The notes: a model not told the origin generated them from the sequence alone. A stretch of 61,141 nucleotides of DNA from Nostoc sp. MG11 (GCF_014904695.1 NZ_JACXXN010000033.1:1-61141), one strand, 5' to 3'. Positions 49,019-58,266 are shown, numbered from the stretch's first letter. Numbers and translations are program-made.

Positions 49019-49393
49019 TCATACATCTGGCTCAATCGGTTGATATTCTTGAATTGTTCCACTGTGAATAATCCATAATTTACCAGTAACTTCTGCTGCA
49101 TCTAATCCTTGAATCAGCATTTTTACCGCTTCTTGCCAAAATGTAAAATTAGGACGGGAAGGTAAACGGACAATAACAATTCCTGCATAGTCAGAAGGAT
49201 TATATCTCAGACGATTTCCAAAGCCGCGATCGCAAGTAACTAGGCATCTATCCTCACAACGACAAACATCAATTACTTCTTCATCAGGTGCGGAACTCAA
49301 ACCTTGCCCTGGTACTGTTGCCACATCGTGTCCTGCTAAACGCAACAAACTCACAACACGAATATCAATATTCTCATCAAGCTTTAAATTCAC
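49019..49393 (-). CDS. DUF5615 PIN-like protein, third probable toxin
   Basis: 124 aa. It begins MNLKLDENIDIRVVSLLRLAGHDV with the metal Asp and Glu, then APDEEVIDVCRCEDRCLVTCDRGFGN and GIVIVRLP, as in DUF5615. It follows its DUF433 partner by an 8-bp gap. It is more divergent from the 47147 protein than a recent duplicate would be. Confidence 0.8.
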   Translation of the reverse strand: MNLKLDENIDIRVVSLLRLAGHDVATVPGQGLSSAPDEEVIDVCRCEDRCLVTCDRGFGNRLRYNPSDYAGIVIVRLPSRPNFTFWQEAVKMLIQGLDAAEVTGKLWIIHSGTIQEYQPIEPDV

Positions 49394-49401
49394 CGATTTG
49401 T

Positions 49402-49650
49402 TTACTTTTTTTCAGTTAAAGGAAGTTCTACAAAAACATCCCGCGCCATTTCTGCACCATAAGCAATACAAGCAAGTACATCTTCTCTTTCTATACTGGG
49501 ATAAGCTTCAAGAATTTCCTCTATCGTTTCTCCTCCTGCTAAATAGTCAAGTATCAAGGATACCCAAATACGATGTCCACGAATACAAGGTTTACCAAAA
49601 CATATCTTTGGATCGATGGAAATTCTCGACAGCAGATTATCTGGCCGCAT
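49402..49650 (-). CDS. DUF433 protein, third probable antitoxin
   Basis: 82 aa. ISIDPKICFGKPCIRGHRIWV and LDYLAGGETIEEILEAYPSIEREDVLACIAYG show the DUF433 core clearly. Antitoxin-first order with the DUF5615 gene. Confidence 0.85.
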   Translation of the reverse strand: MRPDNLLSRISIDPKICFGKPCIRGHRIWVSLILDYLAGGETIEEILEAYPSIEREDVLACIAYGAEMARDVFVELPLTEKK

Positions 49651-49714
49651 ATAAATTTACCTCTAATAACCTCTACTCGTAACTTATTCACCCTTCATCA
49701 TACTTTGGTTTTCA

Positions 49715-49858
49715 ATGCCGAGTACCTTTTGGTTTAGCCGCGAAGTTATGCAGTACGCGCCAGATTGTGTTGTGATTCTACCGGAGAATCTGCGCGATCG
49801 CCTCAAACAAAAACTCCTCACCCTCTGCCAGTTGTACGATATAGAAATAAAGGAGTAA
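49715..49858 (+). pseudogene. 3' remnant of a second WYL-type regulator gene
   Basis: The frame ending at 49858 translates to FWFSREVMQYAPDCVVIL, then PENLRDRLKQKLLTLCQLYD and IEIKE. This matches the C-terminus of the 48116 regulator (ESLRDRLKQKLLTLCQLYD, IETKS) almost residue for residue, also at DNA level around the HIP1 site. The first 240 or so residues are missing. The third toxin-antitoxin pair lies between the intact gene and this remnant. The DUF2442 gene begins 3 bp after the remnant's stop. Confidence 0.85.
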
Positions 49859-49861
49859 ATC

Positions 49862-50164
49862 ATGCTTAAAGATATTATTGCAGTTGAACCGAGACAAAAC
49901 TATCAACTGTACATCCGTTTTGAGGATGATGTAAAAGGAGTTATTGATATTAGTAAAATTGTCCAATTTACAGGAGTATTTGCGCCTTTGCAAGATAAAG
50001 AATACTTTGCCACAGTCGAAGTAAACTTTGAATATGGAACAATTCAATGGGATTCAGGAGCCGACCTTGACCCAGATGTTATTTATTCTATGATTACAAA
50101 ACAGCCAATTCCCGAATATCAGCTTAGTGCTGTTTCAGCTAATTCTGCTGATTATTTTGACTAA
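49862..50164 (+). CDS. DUF2442 domain protein
   Basis: 100 aa. The core MLKDIIAVEPRQNYQLYIRFEDDVKGVIDIS and YFATVEVNFEYGTIQWDSGADLDPDVIY is typical of DUF2442, small proteins often found beside DUF4160 proteins in toxin-antitoxin-like pairs. No DUF4160 partner is visible here. It lies 3 bp after the WYL remnant, so it was probably co-transcribed with an intact WYL gene in the past. Confidence 0.8.
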   Translation: MLKDIIAVEPRQNYQLYIRFEDDVKGVIDISKIVQFTGVFAPLQDKEYFATVEVNFEYGTIQWDSGADLDPDVIYSMITKQPIPEYQLSAVSANSADYFD

Positions 50165-50192
50165 TTGCAGGGGTATAACAACTAACAATTAT

Positions 50193-51053
50193 TCACTGTA
50201 AAATCTGGTCAATCATCCGATTCGCTTGGGAAGCATAACCGCCGCCAAATAAATTGAAGTGATTCAAAATGTGATACAGATTGTAGAGTGTTTTTCTCTT
50301 TTCATAATCTGCATCTAAAGGAAACACCTCGTTATAACCTTGGTAAAACCCGGCGGAAAAACCACTAAATAATTCTGTCATGGCGATATCAACTTCGCGA
50401 TCGCCAAAATAAGTTGCAGGATCAAAAATTATCGGTTCTCCCGATACAGTACACCCAGCATTCCCACCCCATAAATCGCCATGTACCAAGGAAGGTTGCA
50501 CTTGGTGTGCTAACAATTCTGGGATAGCTGCTAGTAGCTTTTCTTGTTGAGGAAAATTTCCCCCTCGTCGTCTTGCTAACTGAAATTGATACGAGAGCCG
50601 ATGGTTAGCATAAAATTCCGCCCAGTCTGCTGTCCAAGTATTGATTTGGGGAGTGGAACCTATAGTATTGTTAATTTTCCAACCAAAACCTTGACTGCTA
50701 CTAGCTTTATGCATCACCGCCAATTTGCGTCCCATCTCTTCGCTAGAATTGCTGTTACCACCAAGTTCCAACCATTCCAACACGATGTAGCTAGAATTAT
50801 CAGCCATCCCCCAACAAACTGGTTTTGGGACGCGAATACTAGCTGTTGCTAACATATCTTCCAAACCCAGCGCCTCAGCTTCAAACATGGCAACTTGAGA
50901 TGCTTGGTTGAGTTTGACAAAGTAGTTTAGCTTACCATTCGAGACAGCATAACCTTGGTTAATACACCCACCACTAACCGATCGCCGTTGCTGACTCTGA
51001 AATTTTTCACCAGTTACCTGGCTAATCTGGGCGTCAATTTCAGTCCACATCAT
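50193..51053 (-). CDS. fructosamine kinase family protein
   Basis: 286 aa, related to fructosamine-3-kinases, which phosphorylate sugar-derived adducts on proteins to allow their removal. Kinase-like features: VSGGCINQGYAV (nucleotide loop), YFVKLN (Lys), VLEWLELGG (hinge), LVHGDLWGGNAG (catalytic loop) and FDPATYFGDREVDIAM (metal Asp). The length is right for the family. Either of the two N-terminal Met codons may be the start. Confidence 0.9.
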   Translation of the reverse strand: MMWTEIDAQISQVTGEKFQSQQRRSVSGGCINQGYAVSNGKLNYFVKLNQASQVAMFEAEALGLEDMLATASIRVPKPVCWGMADNSSYIVLEWLELGGNSNSSEEMGRKLAVMHKASSSQGFGWKINNTIGSTPQINTWTADWAEFYANHRLSYQFQLARRRGGNFPQQEKLLAAIPELLAHQVQPSLVHGDLWGGNAGCTVSGEPIIFDPATYFGDREVDIAMTELFSGFSAGFYQGYNEVFPLDADYEKRKTLYNLYHILNHFNLFGGGYASQANRMIDQILQ

Positions 51054-51059
51054 ATAATT

Positions 51060-51083
51060 TTGTCATTTGTCATTTGTCATTTG
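51060..51083. repeat. STRR heptamer TTTGTCA, three copies
   Basis: Three tandem copies of the heptamer lie in the short gap between the fructosamine kinase gene and the M16 peptidase gene. Confidence 0.85.
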
Positions 51084-51109
51084 CCCAATAATCAATTTAT
51101 TTTTGACTA

Positions 51110-52393
51110 CTAAAACGGCTTGAGAACAACTACACCATAAGCATCTGGAGCAAGATACTGGTTAGCTGCAAATAACAATTCAGGAGCGTTCTGGGCGTGA
51201 ATATTAGCTGGGTAGTTAAACGCTGGTTCTAAATCTCCCACCATAGACTGATAGTAACCATACAACCCAGCGCGATCGCTTGGTGTTTCATTGCCAAAAA
51301 TAAACCTGTTAGCGGCTCGCCGCCGGACGCGAGCGATTTCGGATTCTGTAACTAACTCTGTTTGTAACTTGCGGATGTGTTGAGCGATCGCATCTTCCAC
51401 AGCTTGTAAATTTTCCACTGCACACTTAGCCGAAATATAAAACGTTCCTTGCAGTAGATTGCTCATATTGCTCACTGCGATGGAAGACACTAATCCTTGT
51501 TCTTCCCGCAAATCATATACTAATCTCGATGTCCGTCCTTGTCCTAAAATTCCTGCCAAAACATCCAATCCATAAGTTTGATCTAGGTGAGCCAAACCTG
51601 GAACCCTCCAAACCATGACTATCCTTGCTTGTTGGAGACTTTCATCAATAAACTCTCGATGGACAATTTCTGTAAAAGCAGGTTCAGGACTAATGCTTAC
51701 CTCTTGACTGTTGATTCTTGACTCTTGACTCTGATTAATTTGTGCAAATCCCTTAGCCACAATTTCAATTAATTCTTCTTCAGGTAAATTCCCCACAGCC
51801 ACAGCAGTAATTGATTGGGGTTGATACCAACTAGCGTGAAAATCTCGCATTTGCTGGGGTTGAAGTTGGGTAATTACTTCTTCTGGCCCCAATACTGGAC
51901 GGCGATAGGGTAATAAATCAAACGCTGTCTCCATTGCCCGTCGAAACGTGCGGCGGCGGGGATTATCATCTGAACGTCTAATTTCTTCTAAGACTACTAA
52001 TCGCTCACGTTCAAAGGCATCATCAGGAATACTGGGATTAAATACTACGTCTATTTGTAGTGGAGCCAGTTCAGCAAAATCTTTAGGAGCAGTGGTTATA
52101 TAGTAATGAGTATAATCTTGGCTAGTAGCGGCATTGGTAACAGCACCCCGTTCTTCAATTCGCCGTTCAAACTCGCCGCTAGTCAGTCGCTCGGTTCCCT
52201 TAAAAATCATGTGCTCTAAAAAGTGAGCCATACCGTTAATAGTATCTGATTCAACAGCCGAGCCAGCTTTAACCCACAAGCTCAGATTAACGGCTTCAAC
52301 TGGCATCTGCTCCGCGATGATTGTCAAACCATTAGGCAACTGCCTTAGGTTTGGAGCATTGAGACGAGGAAATTTCAGCAGGGTTGAGGTCAT
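51110..52393 (-). CDS. M16-family zinc metallopeptidase (processing-peptidase-like)
   Basis: 427 aa. The inverted zinc motif HFLEHMIFKGT gives His, catalytic Glu and His; the second ligand Glu lies about 75 residues later in VVLEEIRRSDDNPRR. The C-terminal half has the R/Y substrate-contact region (RAGLYGYYQSMVGD). Cyanobacterial M16 proteins resemble mitochondrial processing peptidase; targets are not known. A short Ser/Gln-rich stretch (SQESRINSQEVS) is encoded by GACTCTTGA-type repeat DNA around 51710-51730, another in-frame repeat insertion. It is probably cytoplasmic because no signal peptide is present. Confidence 0.88.
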   Translation of the reverse strand: MTSTLLKFPRLNAPNLRQLPNGLTIIAEQMPVEAVNLSLWVKAGSAVESDTINGMAHFLEHMIFKGTERLTSGEFERRIEERGAVTNAATSQDYTHYYITTAPKDFAELAPLQIDVVFNPSIPDDAFERERLVVLEEIRRSDDNPRRRTFRRAMETAFDLLPYRRPVLGPEEVITQLQPQQMRDFHASWYQPQSITAVAVGNLPEEELIEIVAKGFAQINQSQESRINSQEVSISPEPAFTEIVHREFIDESLQQARIVMVWRVPGLAHLDQTYGLDVLAGILGQGRTSRLVYDLREEQGLVSSIAVSNMSNLLQGTFYISAKCAVENLQAVEDAIAQHIRKLQTELVTESEIARVRRRAANRFIFGNETPSDRAGLYGYYQSMVGDLEPAFNYPANIHAQNAPELLFAANQYLAPDAYGVVVLKPF

Positions 52394-53348
52394 TGCTCGT
52401 GGTGAGTGAGAGTTTTTTACTCCTTTATCTTAACTACGACTCAAAATAAGCACCGTCATCATACAACTGCTGGCAATTAGCACACAGAGGGCTATGACTG
52501 TCACACAAGTTTTGTTGCAAGTATTAATGTGCGTTATGACAGGCGATCGCATTTCGCACCGATTTTAAGCTATTGGCCGATGACTACAAGCGATCGCCCA
52601 ACAGCATTTACGACCGTCTCCTTAATTATCGAGCATTTAAAACTTTAGATTTACAGATTTTCCCAAAATCAAATAAGAGTCTTACCGATAGATATAGTAT
52701 TCTATGTAAAAATAAAAATGTACTAGTTTAAGTGCAAAAAGCGCATTCACTAAATTAGCCAGAGAAGAGTACTATTCACGTGTAACTGAAAATCATTCCC
52801 CATCAATCTTTACAGATGCCTGCACGAAGACAATCTTCTGTTTGGTCGTCTCTAGCTGATATTTGCCACGGTACTATTTTTAACCGAGGATTTGTGCTAA
52901 CGGCAATTACAGCAGTTGTTATGGGAACCTTAGAGTTGAATATTGGCACGTCACTACTAGCAAAGCTTAAACAGGCATTGTATAAATAAACAGGTAATGC
53001 CATCAATCCAATGTAAATTTTCCTATTCATACAAAACCTCAGATCACAATTTCCGATTGCGCCATAGCAAATACCACCTTAGATGAACCGGAGTTTAAAA
53101 ACTGAGCTTTGTATGTCAAAGATTTTGTATCAATTTACTAAATACTGCTTACTTGAGAGACGTAATTTGCAAATTATCGGTTCCACCCTATTTGTAGGGT
53201 AGGCATTAGCTAAAAGATGACTTCCTACTTAACTTATACAGATGCAACGCCAAAAAACCGGACAAAAATCCCCAAGCAGCCAAAAACATATTTTGATAGC
53301 TGCTGCCCCGGATAAAATAGTTAACAAATGTTGCCTACTAGCTGACTC
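52394..53348. other. long intergenic region with one possible small gene
   Basis: About 950 bp with HIP1-type sites near 52543 and 52592. Apart from the doubtful 75-codon ORF listed separately, no gene is recognisable. The right end should contain the tatC promoter. Confidence 0.4.
52803..53030 (-). CDS. possible small exported protein
   Basis: 75 residues. The N-terminus MNRKIYIGLMALPVYLYNA followed by CLSFASSD could be a signal peptide, and the mature part ends DCLRAGICKD with two cysteines. GAGG lies about 10 bases before the ATG. No family is recognised, so the call is tentative. Confidence 0.35.
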   Translation of the reverse strand: MNRKIYIGLMALPVYLYNACLSFASSDVPIFNSKVPITTAVIAVSTNPRLKIVPWQISARDDQTEDCLRAGICKD

Positions 53349-54170
53349 ATGACGCCTTCACAAGATGTAGATACTGTACAGCAACCCCCGCACACGCCTG
53401 CTTCAGACACTCCCGATATCGACCAAGAAGGATACGGCAACTCAGAGACCGATCCTTTCGATGAGTTACCTGATGAAGTCGAGATGTCCCTTTTCGACCA
53501 CCTAGAAGAGTTGCGACAGCGGATTTTCTATTCGCTGATTGCGGTAGCAGTGGGTATCATCGGCTGTTTTTTTGCCGTCAAACCGATTGTCCAGCTATTG
53601 GAAGTCCCAGCCCAAGGAGTAAAATTTCTCCAGCTTGCTCCCGGAGAATATTTCTTTGTCTCCTTCAAAGTTGCAGCATACACAGGTTTGGTACTTTCCA
53701 GTCCCTTTATTCTTTACCAAATTATCCAGTTTGTCCTCCCAGGATTGACTCGCCGCGAACGTCGCTTGCTAGGGCCTGTAGTTTTGGGGTCGAGTGTGCT
53801 GTTTGCAGGTGGGTTAGTATTTGCCTATTTACTCCTTATCCCCGCAGCTTTGAAATTCTTCATTAGCTATGGAGCAGATGTAGTAGAACAACTATGGTCG
53901 ATTGACAAATATTTTGAATTTGTGCTGCTTTTGTTATTCAGTACTGGCTTAGCATTTCAAATTCCCATTATCCAATTGTTACTCGGTAATTTAGGAATTG
54001 TCTCTTCTAAAAAAATGCTTGCTGGTTGGCGCTACGTGATTATGGGAGCAGTAGTTTTAGGAGCTATCCTTACACCTTCTACTGACCCCCTAACCCAAAG
54101 TCTTCTGGCGGGAGCAGTACTTGGGCTTTACTTTGGTGGCGTTGGGCTAGTTAAGCTCACAGGTAAATAA
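53349..54170 (+). CDS. tatC: Sec-independent protein translocase TatC
   Basis: 273 aa. TatC is the twin-arginine signal receptor and core membrane subunit of the Tat translocon, which moves folded proteins such as the Rieske protein across the membrane. A 45-residue acidic N-terminal extension leads into the diagnostic [18 protein letters not shown]. Six helices follow, with [18 protein letters not shown] and the conserved end [18 protein letters not shown]. The extension is longer than in many bacteria but common in cyanobacteria. It is about 1.1 kb from petC. Confidence 0.96.
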   Translation: MTPSQDVDTVQQPPHTPASDTPDIDQEGYGNSETDPFDELPDEVEMSLFDHLEELRQRIFYSLIAVAVGIIGCFFAVKPIVQLLEVPAQGVKFLQLAPGEYFFVSFKVAAYTGLVLSSPFILYQIIQFVLPGLTRRERRLLGPVVLGSSVLFAGGLVFAYLLLIPAALKFFISYGADVVEQLWSIDKYFEFVLLLLFSTGLAFQIPIIQLLLGNLGIVSSKKMLAGWRYVIMGAVVLGAILTPSTDPLTQSLLAGAVLGLYFGGVGLVKLTGK

Positions 54171-54257
54171 CAGTCGCTACCATGCGAGAACCTACCTTTT
54201 AGGCGTCTAGCCATCTATAAGATCCAATTCAAAATAAAAATGTCAATTCTGAAGTAA

Positions 54258-54593
54258 ATGGCACAAATTAGCTATGATGACTTTGAAAAAATTGAGATTC
54301 GTGTTGGCAAAGTCATCAAAGTAGACGAGTTCCCCAAAGCTAGAATACCAGCTTATAAATTGTGGATCGACTTTGGTGATTTGGGTATCAAAAAATCTAG
54401 TGCCCAAATTACCAGACTTTATCAGCAAGAGGATTTAATCAATAGATTAATATTAGCTATTACCAATTTACCACCCCGTCAAATCGCTGATTTCATCTCG
54501 GAAGTTTTAGTCTTAGGTGTAGTTTTAGATGATGGGGAAGTTGCGTTAATCCAGCCAGATAGAGATGTAACTTTGGGCAAAAGAGTTTTATAG
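54258..54593 (+). CDS. CsaA-like tRNA-binding domain protein
   Basis: A 111-residue single OB-fold protein of the CsaA/EMAP II tRNA-binding family: DFEKIEIRVGKVIKVDEFPKARIPAYKL at the start, SSAQITRLYQ in the middle, and EVLVLGVVLDDGEVALIQPD at the end. CsaA has been described as a chaperone-like export factor and such domains bind tRNA elsewhere; the role in cyanobacteria is not established. It lies 87 bp after tatC in the same direction, consistent with a link to export. Confidence 0.85.
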   Translation: MAQISYDDFEKIEIRVGKVIKVDEFPKARIPAYKLWIDFGDLGIKKSSAQITRLYQQEDLINRLILAITNLPPRQIADFISEVLVLGVVLDDGEVALIQPDRDVTLGKRVL

Positions 54594-54708
54594 GAAGTTT
54601 TAGTAATATTTATGTATTGTTTGACTACATTTAGTAGGCTGAGAAGTTATCAGCTTTTGACTGCTGAATTTAGTGTATAATCAAATATTTAAAAATAGAA
54701 AAAGCAAG

Positions 54709-55017
54709 TCATAATATCCATTCTGAAGAACGCTCGCCTAAATCTAGAGGAATGCTAACAGCTTTGCCGAGTCGGGGGCGATCGCGTGTTTCAATGATAA
54801 ATGTTTGTACTTGTGTTGTCCCACCCAAAGCGTGAAGATAATTGGCGATACTATCAAGATGCTCTTGGTACTCTGCCTCAGTTAACGGAAAAGAAGCCTG
54901 CTCTAAGTATTTCCACATTATTTGCAGAAATATTTTCCCCTGTGTCCGCCGCAACTGCACATCGTAAGAATATCCCCACTTATCAAGCAAAATTTGGCGT
55001 AATTCCTGTCCTGTCAT
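54709..55017 (-). CDS. DUF3067 family protein
   Basis: 102 aa. MTGQELRQILLDKWGYSYDVQLRR is the diagnostic start of the DUF3067 family, followed by LQIMWKYLEQASFPLTEAEY and a C-terminal TRDRPRLGKAVSIPL. The family is restricted mainly to cyanobacteria and plastids; its role here is not known. An ATG four codons upstream is an alternative start. The gene is divergent from petC. Confidence 0.8.
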   Translation of the reverse strand: MTGQELRQILLDKWGYSYDVQLRRTQGKIFLQIMWKYLEQASFPLTEAEYQEHLDSIANYLHALGGTTQVQTFIIETRDRPRLGKAVSIPLDLGERSSEWIL

Positions 55018-55246
55018 AGCTTTTCTCAATTAGATTTTACATTTAGTTATGATGTTAAGTTCCGTAACTCAAGTATGATAGGGATATAAAGAAATGTAAT
55101 GCTAACAGAAAAGATGCTAGATATATCTTGGAACACAGAAGTATGGCATCGTTGTGGGCGTTAGCATTTCGACTTAGACAAGAGTTGCTCAAGTACTAGT
55201 ACTCCTGTCAAAATGCTTAGCAAAATACATAAAGAGCGCGTAGATT

Positions 55247-55786
55247 ATGGCTCAATTTTCTGAATCAGCAGACGTGCCCGATATGGGGCGTCGTCAATTC
55301 ATGAATCTGCTCACTTTTGGGACTGTCACTGGAGTGGCTCTGGGTGCATTGTATCCCGTTGTCAAGTACTTTATTCCACCCGCTACTGGTGGTGCTGGTG
55401 GTGGTACAACGGCAAAAGACGAGCTTGGTAATGATGTCAGCGTTACTAAATTTCTAGAAAACCGTAATGCAGGCGATCGCAACCTAGTCCAAGGACTAAA
55501 GGGCGACCCCACCTATATTGTGGTAGACAGCAAAGAGGCGATCAAAGATTATGGCATTAATGCCATCTGTACCCACTTAGGTTGTGTCGTCCCCTGGAAC
55601 GTTGCCGAGAACAAATTTAAGTGTCCTTGTCATGGTTCTCAGTACGACGAAACTGGTAAGGTTGTCCGGGGCCCAGCACCGCTGTCTTTAGCTTTGGCCC
55701 ATACCAACGTAAACGACGACAAAATCGTCTTAACCCCTTGGACTGAAACCGACTTCCGCACCGGCGAAGAACCTTGGTGGGGTTAA
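55247..55786 (+). CDS. petC: cytochrome b6f Rieske iron-sulfur protein
   Basis: 179 aa. The N-terminal membrane anchor (about 17-40) follows [23 protein letters not shown], where the Arg pair is the Tat-type signal anchor. The [2Fe-2S] ligands are C and H in CTHLGC and C and H in CPCHGS. It accepts electrons from plastoquinol and passes them to cytochrome f. It stands just upstream of petA, the usual petCA operon of cyanobacteria. Confidence 0.98.
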   Translation: MAQFSESADVPDMGRRQFMNLLTFGTVTGVALGALYPVVKYFIPPATGGAGGGTTAKDELGNDVSVTKFLENRNAGDRNLVQGLKGDPTYIVVDSKEAIKDYGINAICTHLGCVVPWNVAENKFKCPCHGSQYDETGKVVRGPAPLSLALAHTNVNDDKIVLTPWTETDFRTGEEPWWG

Positions 55787-55832
55787 TAATTTTGTCCTTA
55801 TGTCCTTAGTCATTTGTCCTTTGTTCAGGGCT

Positions 55833-55867
55833 TAATGACTAATGACTAATGACTAATGACCAATGAC
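55833..55867 (+). repeat. STRR heptamer TAATGAC between petC and petA
   Basis: Four perfect TAATGAC copies (55833-55860) and one with a single change lie in the petC-petA gap, ending about 25 bp before the petA start. Such repeats within a core photosynthetic operon show that they are tolerated in transcribed, untranslated RNA. Confidence 0.9.
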
Positions 55868-55892
55868 TAATTCAATCGTTGTCCTTATAGAG

Positions 55893-56894
55893 ATGAGAAA
55901 TGCTTTCATAACAGCGAGGTTAACTCGCAGTGCTAGAGCGATTGTTAAAACATTGCTCATAGCGATCGCTACCGTGACATTTTACTTCACCAGCGATCTA
56001 GCCCTTCCCCAAGCTGCTGCTGCCTATCCTTTTTGGGCACAGCAAACCTATCCTGAAACCCCCCGCGAACCAACCGGGCGGATTGTTTGCGCCAACTGTC
56101 ACCTAGCAGCTAAGCCTACAGATGTGGAAGTTCCCCAATCGGTACTACCTGACACTGTATTTAAAGCTGTGGTGAAAATTCCTTACGATACTAGCTTGCA
56201 GCAGGTTGGTGCTGATGGTTCTAAAGTCGGCTTGAATGTCGGTGCTGTACTGATGCTACCCGAAGGCTTTAAGATTGCTCCTGAAGACCGGATTTCTGAG
56301 GAACTTAAAGAAGAAGTCGGTGACACATTCTTCCAACCCTACAGCGAAGAGAAAGATAACGTTATCATCGTCGGCCCCTTACCTGGTGAACAGTATCAGG
56401 AAATTGTCTTCCCAGTTCTTTCTCCCAACCCCGCAACCGATAAAAACATCCACTTCGGTAAATATTCGGTTCACGTAGGTGGTAACAGAGGACGCGGACA
56501 AGTTTACCCCACTGGCGAAAAGAGCAACAACACAGTTTACAACGCTTCCGCTACTGGCACAATTAGCAAAATTGCCAAAGAGGAAGACGGAGACGGTAAC
56601 GTCAAATATGTTGTGAGCATCCAAAGTGAATCTGGTGAAGTTGTCAAGGAGACGATTCCCCTAGGCCCAGAACTGATTGTTTCTGAAGGACAAGCAGTCA
56701 AGTCTGGTGATGCTTTGACCAGCAACCCGAACGTGGGTGGATTTGGTCAACAAGATGCAGAAATCGTATTGCAAGATGCATCTAGAGTCCAATGGATGAT
56801 TGCGTTCATCGCTCTTGTGATGTTGGCTCAAGTTATGCTGGTGCTGAAGAAAAAGCAGGTTGAGAAAGTTCAAGCTGCTGAGATGAATTTCTAA
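55893..56894 (+). CDS. petA: cytochrome f (apocytochrome)
   Basis: 333 aa. The signal peptide of 44 residues ends in PQAAAA, and the mature protein starts at Tyr45 ([16 protein letters not shown]), whose amino group ligates the heme. The covalent heme motif CANCH is at 66-70. A C-terminal helix ([20 protein letters not shown]) anchors the large lumenal domain. It passes electrons from the Rieske protein to plastocyanin or cytochrome c6. The start [10 protein letters not shown] matches the known cyanobacterial N-terminus; ten codons upstream in the same frame are rejected. Confidence 0.98.
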   Translation: MRNAFITARLTRSARAIVKTLLIAIATVTFYFTSDLALPQAAAAYPFWAQQTYPETPREPTGRIVCANCHLAAKPTDVEVPQSVLPDTVFKAVVKIPYDTSLQQVGADGSKVGLNVGAVLMLPEGFKIAPEDRISEELKEEVGDTFFQPYSEEKDNVIIVGPLPGEQYQEIVFPVLSPNPATDKNIHFGKYSVHVGGNRGRGQVYPTGEKSNNTVYNASATGTISKIAKEEDGDGNVKYVVSIQSESGEVVKETIPLGPELIVSEGQAVKSGDALTSNPNVGGFGQQDAEIVLQDASRVQWMIAFIALVMLAQVMLVLKKKQVEKVQAAEMNF

Positions 56895-56920
56895 ATTCTC
56901 TGCTAAATGATTACTTGTAT

Positions 56921-56946
56921 GACAGGCAATAAGCCTGTCTTTTTTT
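56921..56946 (+). terminator. Rho-independent terminator of petCA
   Basis: Stem GACAGGC (56921-56927) and GCCTGTC (56933-56939) followed by seven T residues, 26 bp after the petA stop. Confidence 0.9.
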
Positions 56947-56949
56947 ATG

Positions 56950-57250
56950 TCAATTAAATAAAGCCTGAAAATTTGGGATTTCACTATCTTGGGCAAAATC
57001 CAGCAACCGCCTGGAACCAACAGCTTGCTGTCTAGCTGAAGCACCAGATAGAAGTTGAATCCCTGCTTTAGCACGGTTTTCTTTCACCCGCGAGAGAATA
57101 TATCGCGCTTTTTCCCATGCTTTCTCTTCCGTATCCGCTAAAATCGGATGCAAAGACACACTAAACCCAAAAGACTTTTCTGATGATGCCGCAGCTTTAA
57201 CTTCAGCGATGCGTTGTTTGATGGCTTGATTTGTTGGGAGTTTAACGGCA
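56950..57250 (-). pseudogene. fragment of an LLM-class flavin-dependent monooxygenase gene
   Basis: The minus-strand frame translates to VKLPTNQAIKQRIAEVKAAA, then SFGFSVSLHPILADTEEKAW, EKARYILSRVKENRAKAG and QQAVGSRRLLDFAQDSEI before a stop. This resembles an internal part of alkanesulfonate-monooxygenase-like (SsuD/LLM) proteins, which are about 350-380 aa. Both ends are missing: the C-terminal portion was lost next to petA, and the N-terminal part is replaced by the helix-turn-helix gene. It is judged non-functional. Confidence 0.75.
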
Positions 57251-57253
57251 GAA

Positions 57254-57901
57254 TTAGTTGCTTGTCTTAGCGAAATTCAATGACCACTGAAAATCAGGTT
57301 CTGGATTTGGTAGCAGGTTGCTAATAGTAATCCGAGAATTCTTTGTGTTATCAGTTTCTTTCTCGGTAGTTTGGCGTGTTTGTCGAGTCGAAAGTCCTAT
57401 TTCTTTGAGCAAGCGGTTAATGTGGCAAGCACTAACTTTAATTCCCATCTCTTTTGTCAGATGCTTGCTTAACCATTGTCCTGTCCAACGTTCAAATGCA
57501 TAGCCATATTCACGCGGACTATGGCTTACTAGTTCATACAAACGAGCGAGATATTGCTTATTCACAGCTTTAGGACGACCCATCGGGCGATCGCTCCAAT
57601 GGTGAGCTTGACCTGTTTGGGCGATCGTCATCCAGTGTCGTGCCGTCTCCTGAGCGCATCCTAACGCTTCACAAATTTGAGTCTGAGATTGGCCTACATC
57701 TGCCAACAACATAATTTCAATCCGACGGCGGTATTCTGGACGTAAATCTGTTTCTAGACTCTTGAGCAAAAGCTTACGCTGAAAAGTTGTTAAGTATAGA
57801 CCTTGCTTGTCCACAGCAATTCCTCCTGGTATAACTTGCAATGCCCAGATAGAAATTAATCTGGATATTTCCTGAGAACCTCTGTTACTTCTCTGAATCA
57901 A
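57254..57901 (-). CDS. helix-turn-helix protein, transposase-like DNA-binding type
   Basis: 215 aa. The N-terminal third (SRLISIWALQVIPGGIAVDKQ) is followed by RPEYRRRIEIMLLADVGQSQTQICEALG, an HTH of the IS630/winged type. A second HTH-like region lies near KEMGIKVSACHINRLLKEIGLSTR. No DDE catalytic residues are present, so it is not a complete transposase. I recall it as a conserved cyanobacterial HTH protein, possibly a regulator derived from a transposase. It ends at the LLM-type gene fragment. Confidence 0.7.
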   Translation of the reverse strand: MIQRSNRGSQEISRLISIWALQVIPGGIAVDKQGLYLTTFQRKLLLKSLETDLRPEYRRRIEIMLLADVGQSQTQICEALGCAQETARHWMTIAQTGQAHHWSDRPMGRPKAVNKQYLARLYELVSHSPREYGYAFERWTGQWLSKHLTKEMGIKVSACHINRLLKEIGLSTRQTRQTTEKETDNTKNSRITISNLLPNPEPDFQWSLNFAKTSN

Positions 57902-58266
57902 AACTCCGGGAATTCCACATCTCGTTACAAAACTTTACAAGATTAGATGAACGGTGAAAAATCAGGCTTTTTCGGCTGTTGTGCCGTGACAGGGCATCAA
58001 GTACCATATGCGACTAAAAATATAGCTTCAGTTTAAAATTGCAGGCACTGGTAAATATGCAGTGAAAATTGAGATTTACTCCTACCAAATTTGACAATAT
58101 CCCTATTTATAAATGTAAAGCAATTTTGGAATCAAAACACTCTCATTTATGCATCAAAAAAAACTTTTACCTCTTAAAATCGTTGAGAATAGCTCATATA
58201 TTTGAGTTGAGGTTAATTAAGTCAAAGTTAATCTCAACCAAACAATTTTATTAAGGAGAAAGAAAA
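57902..58266. other. intergenic region, nothing recognised
   Basis: About 365 bp, AT-rich, between the HTH gene start and the small broken peptide gene. AAGGAG at 58254 serves the latter. No RNA gene recognised. Confidence 0.4.

Noticed and set aside
57254-57901. Complete IS630-type transposase
   Set aside because: Only DNA-binding parts are present; no DDE residues and no terminal inverted repeats were found.
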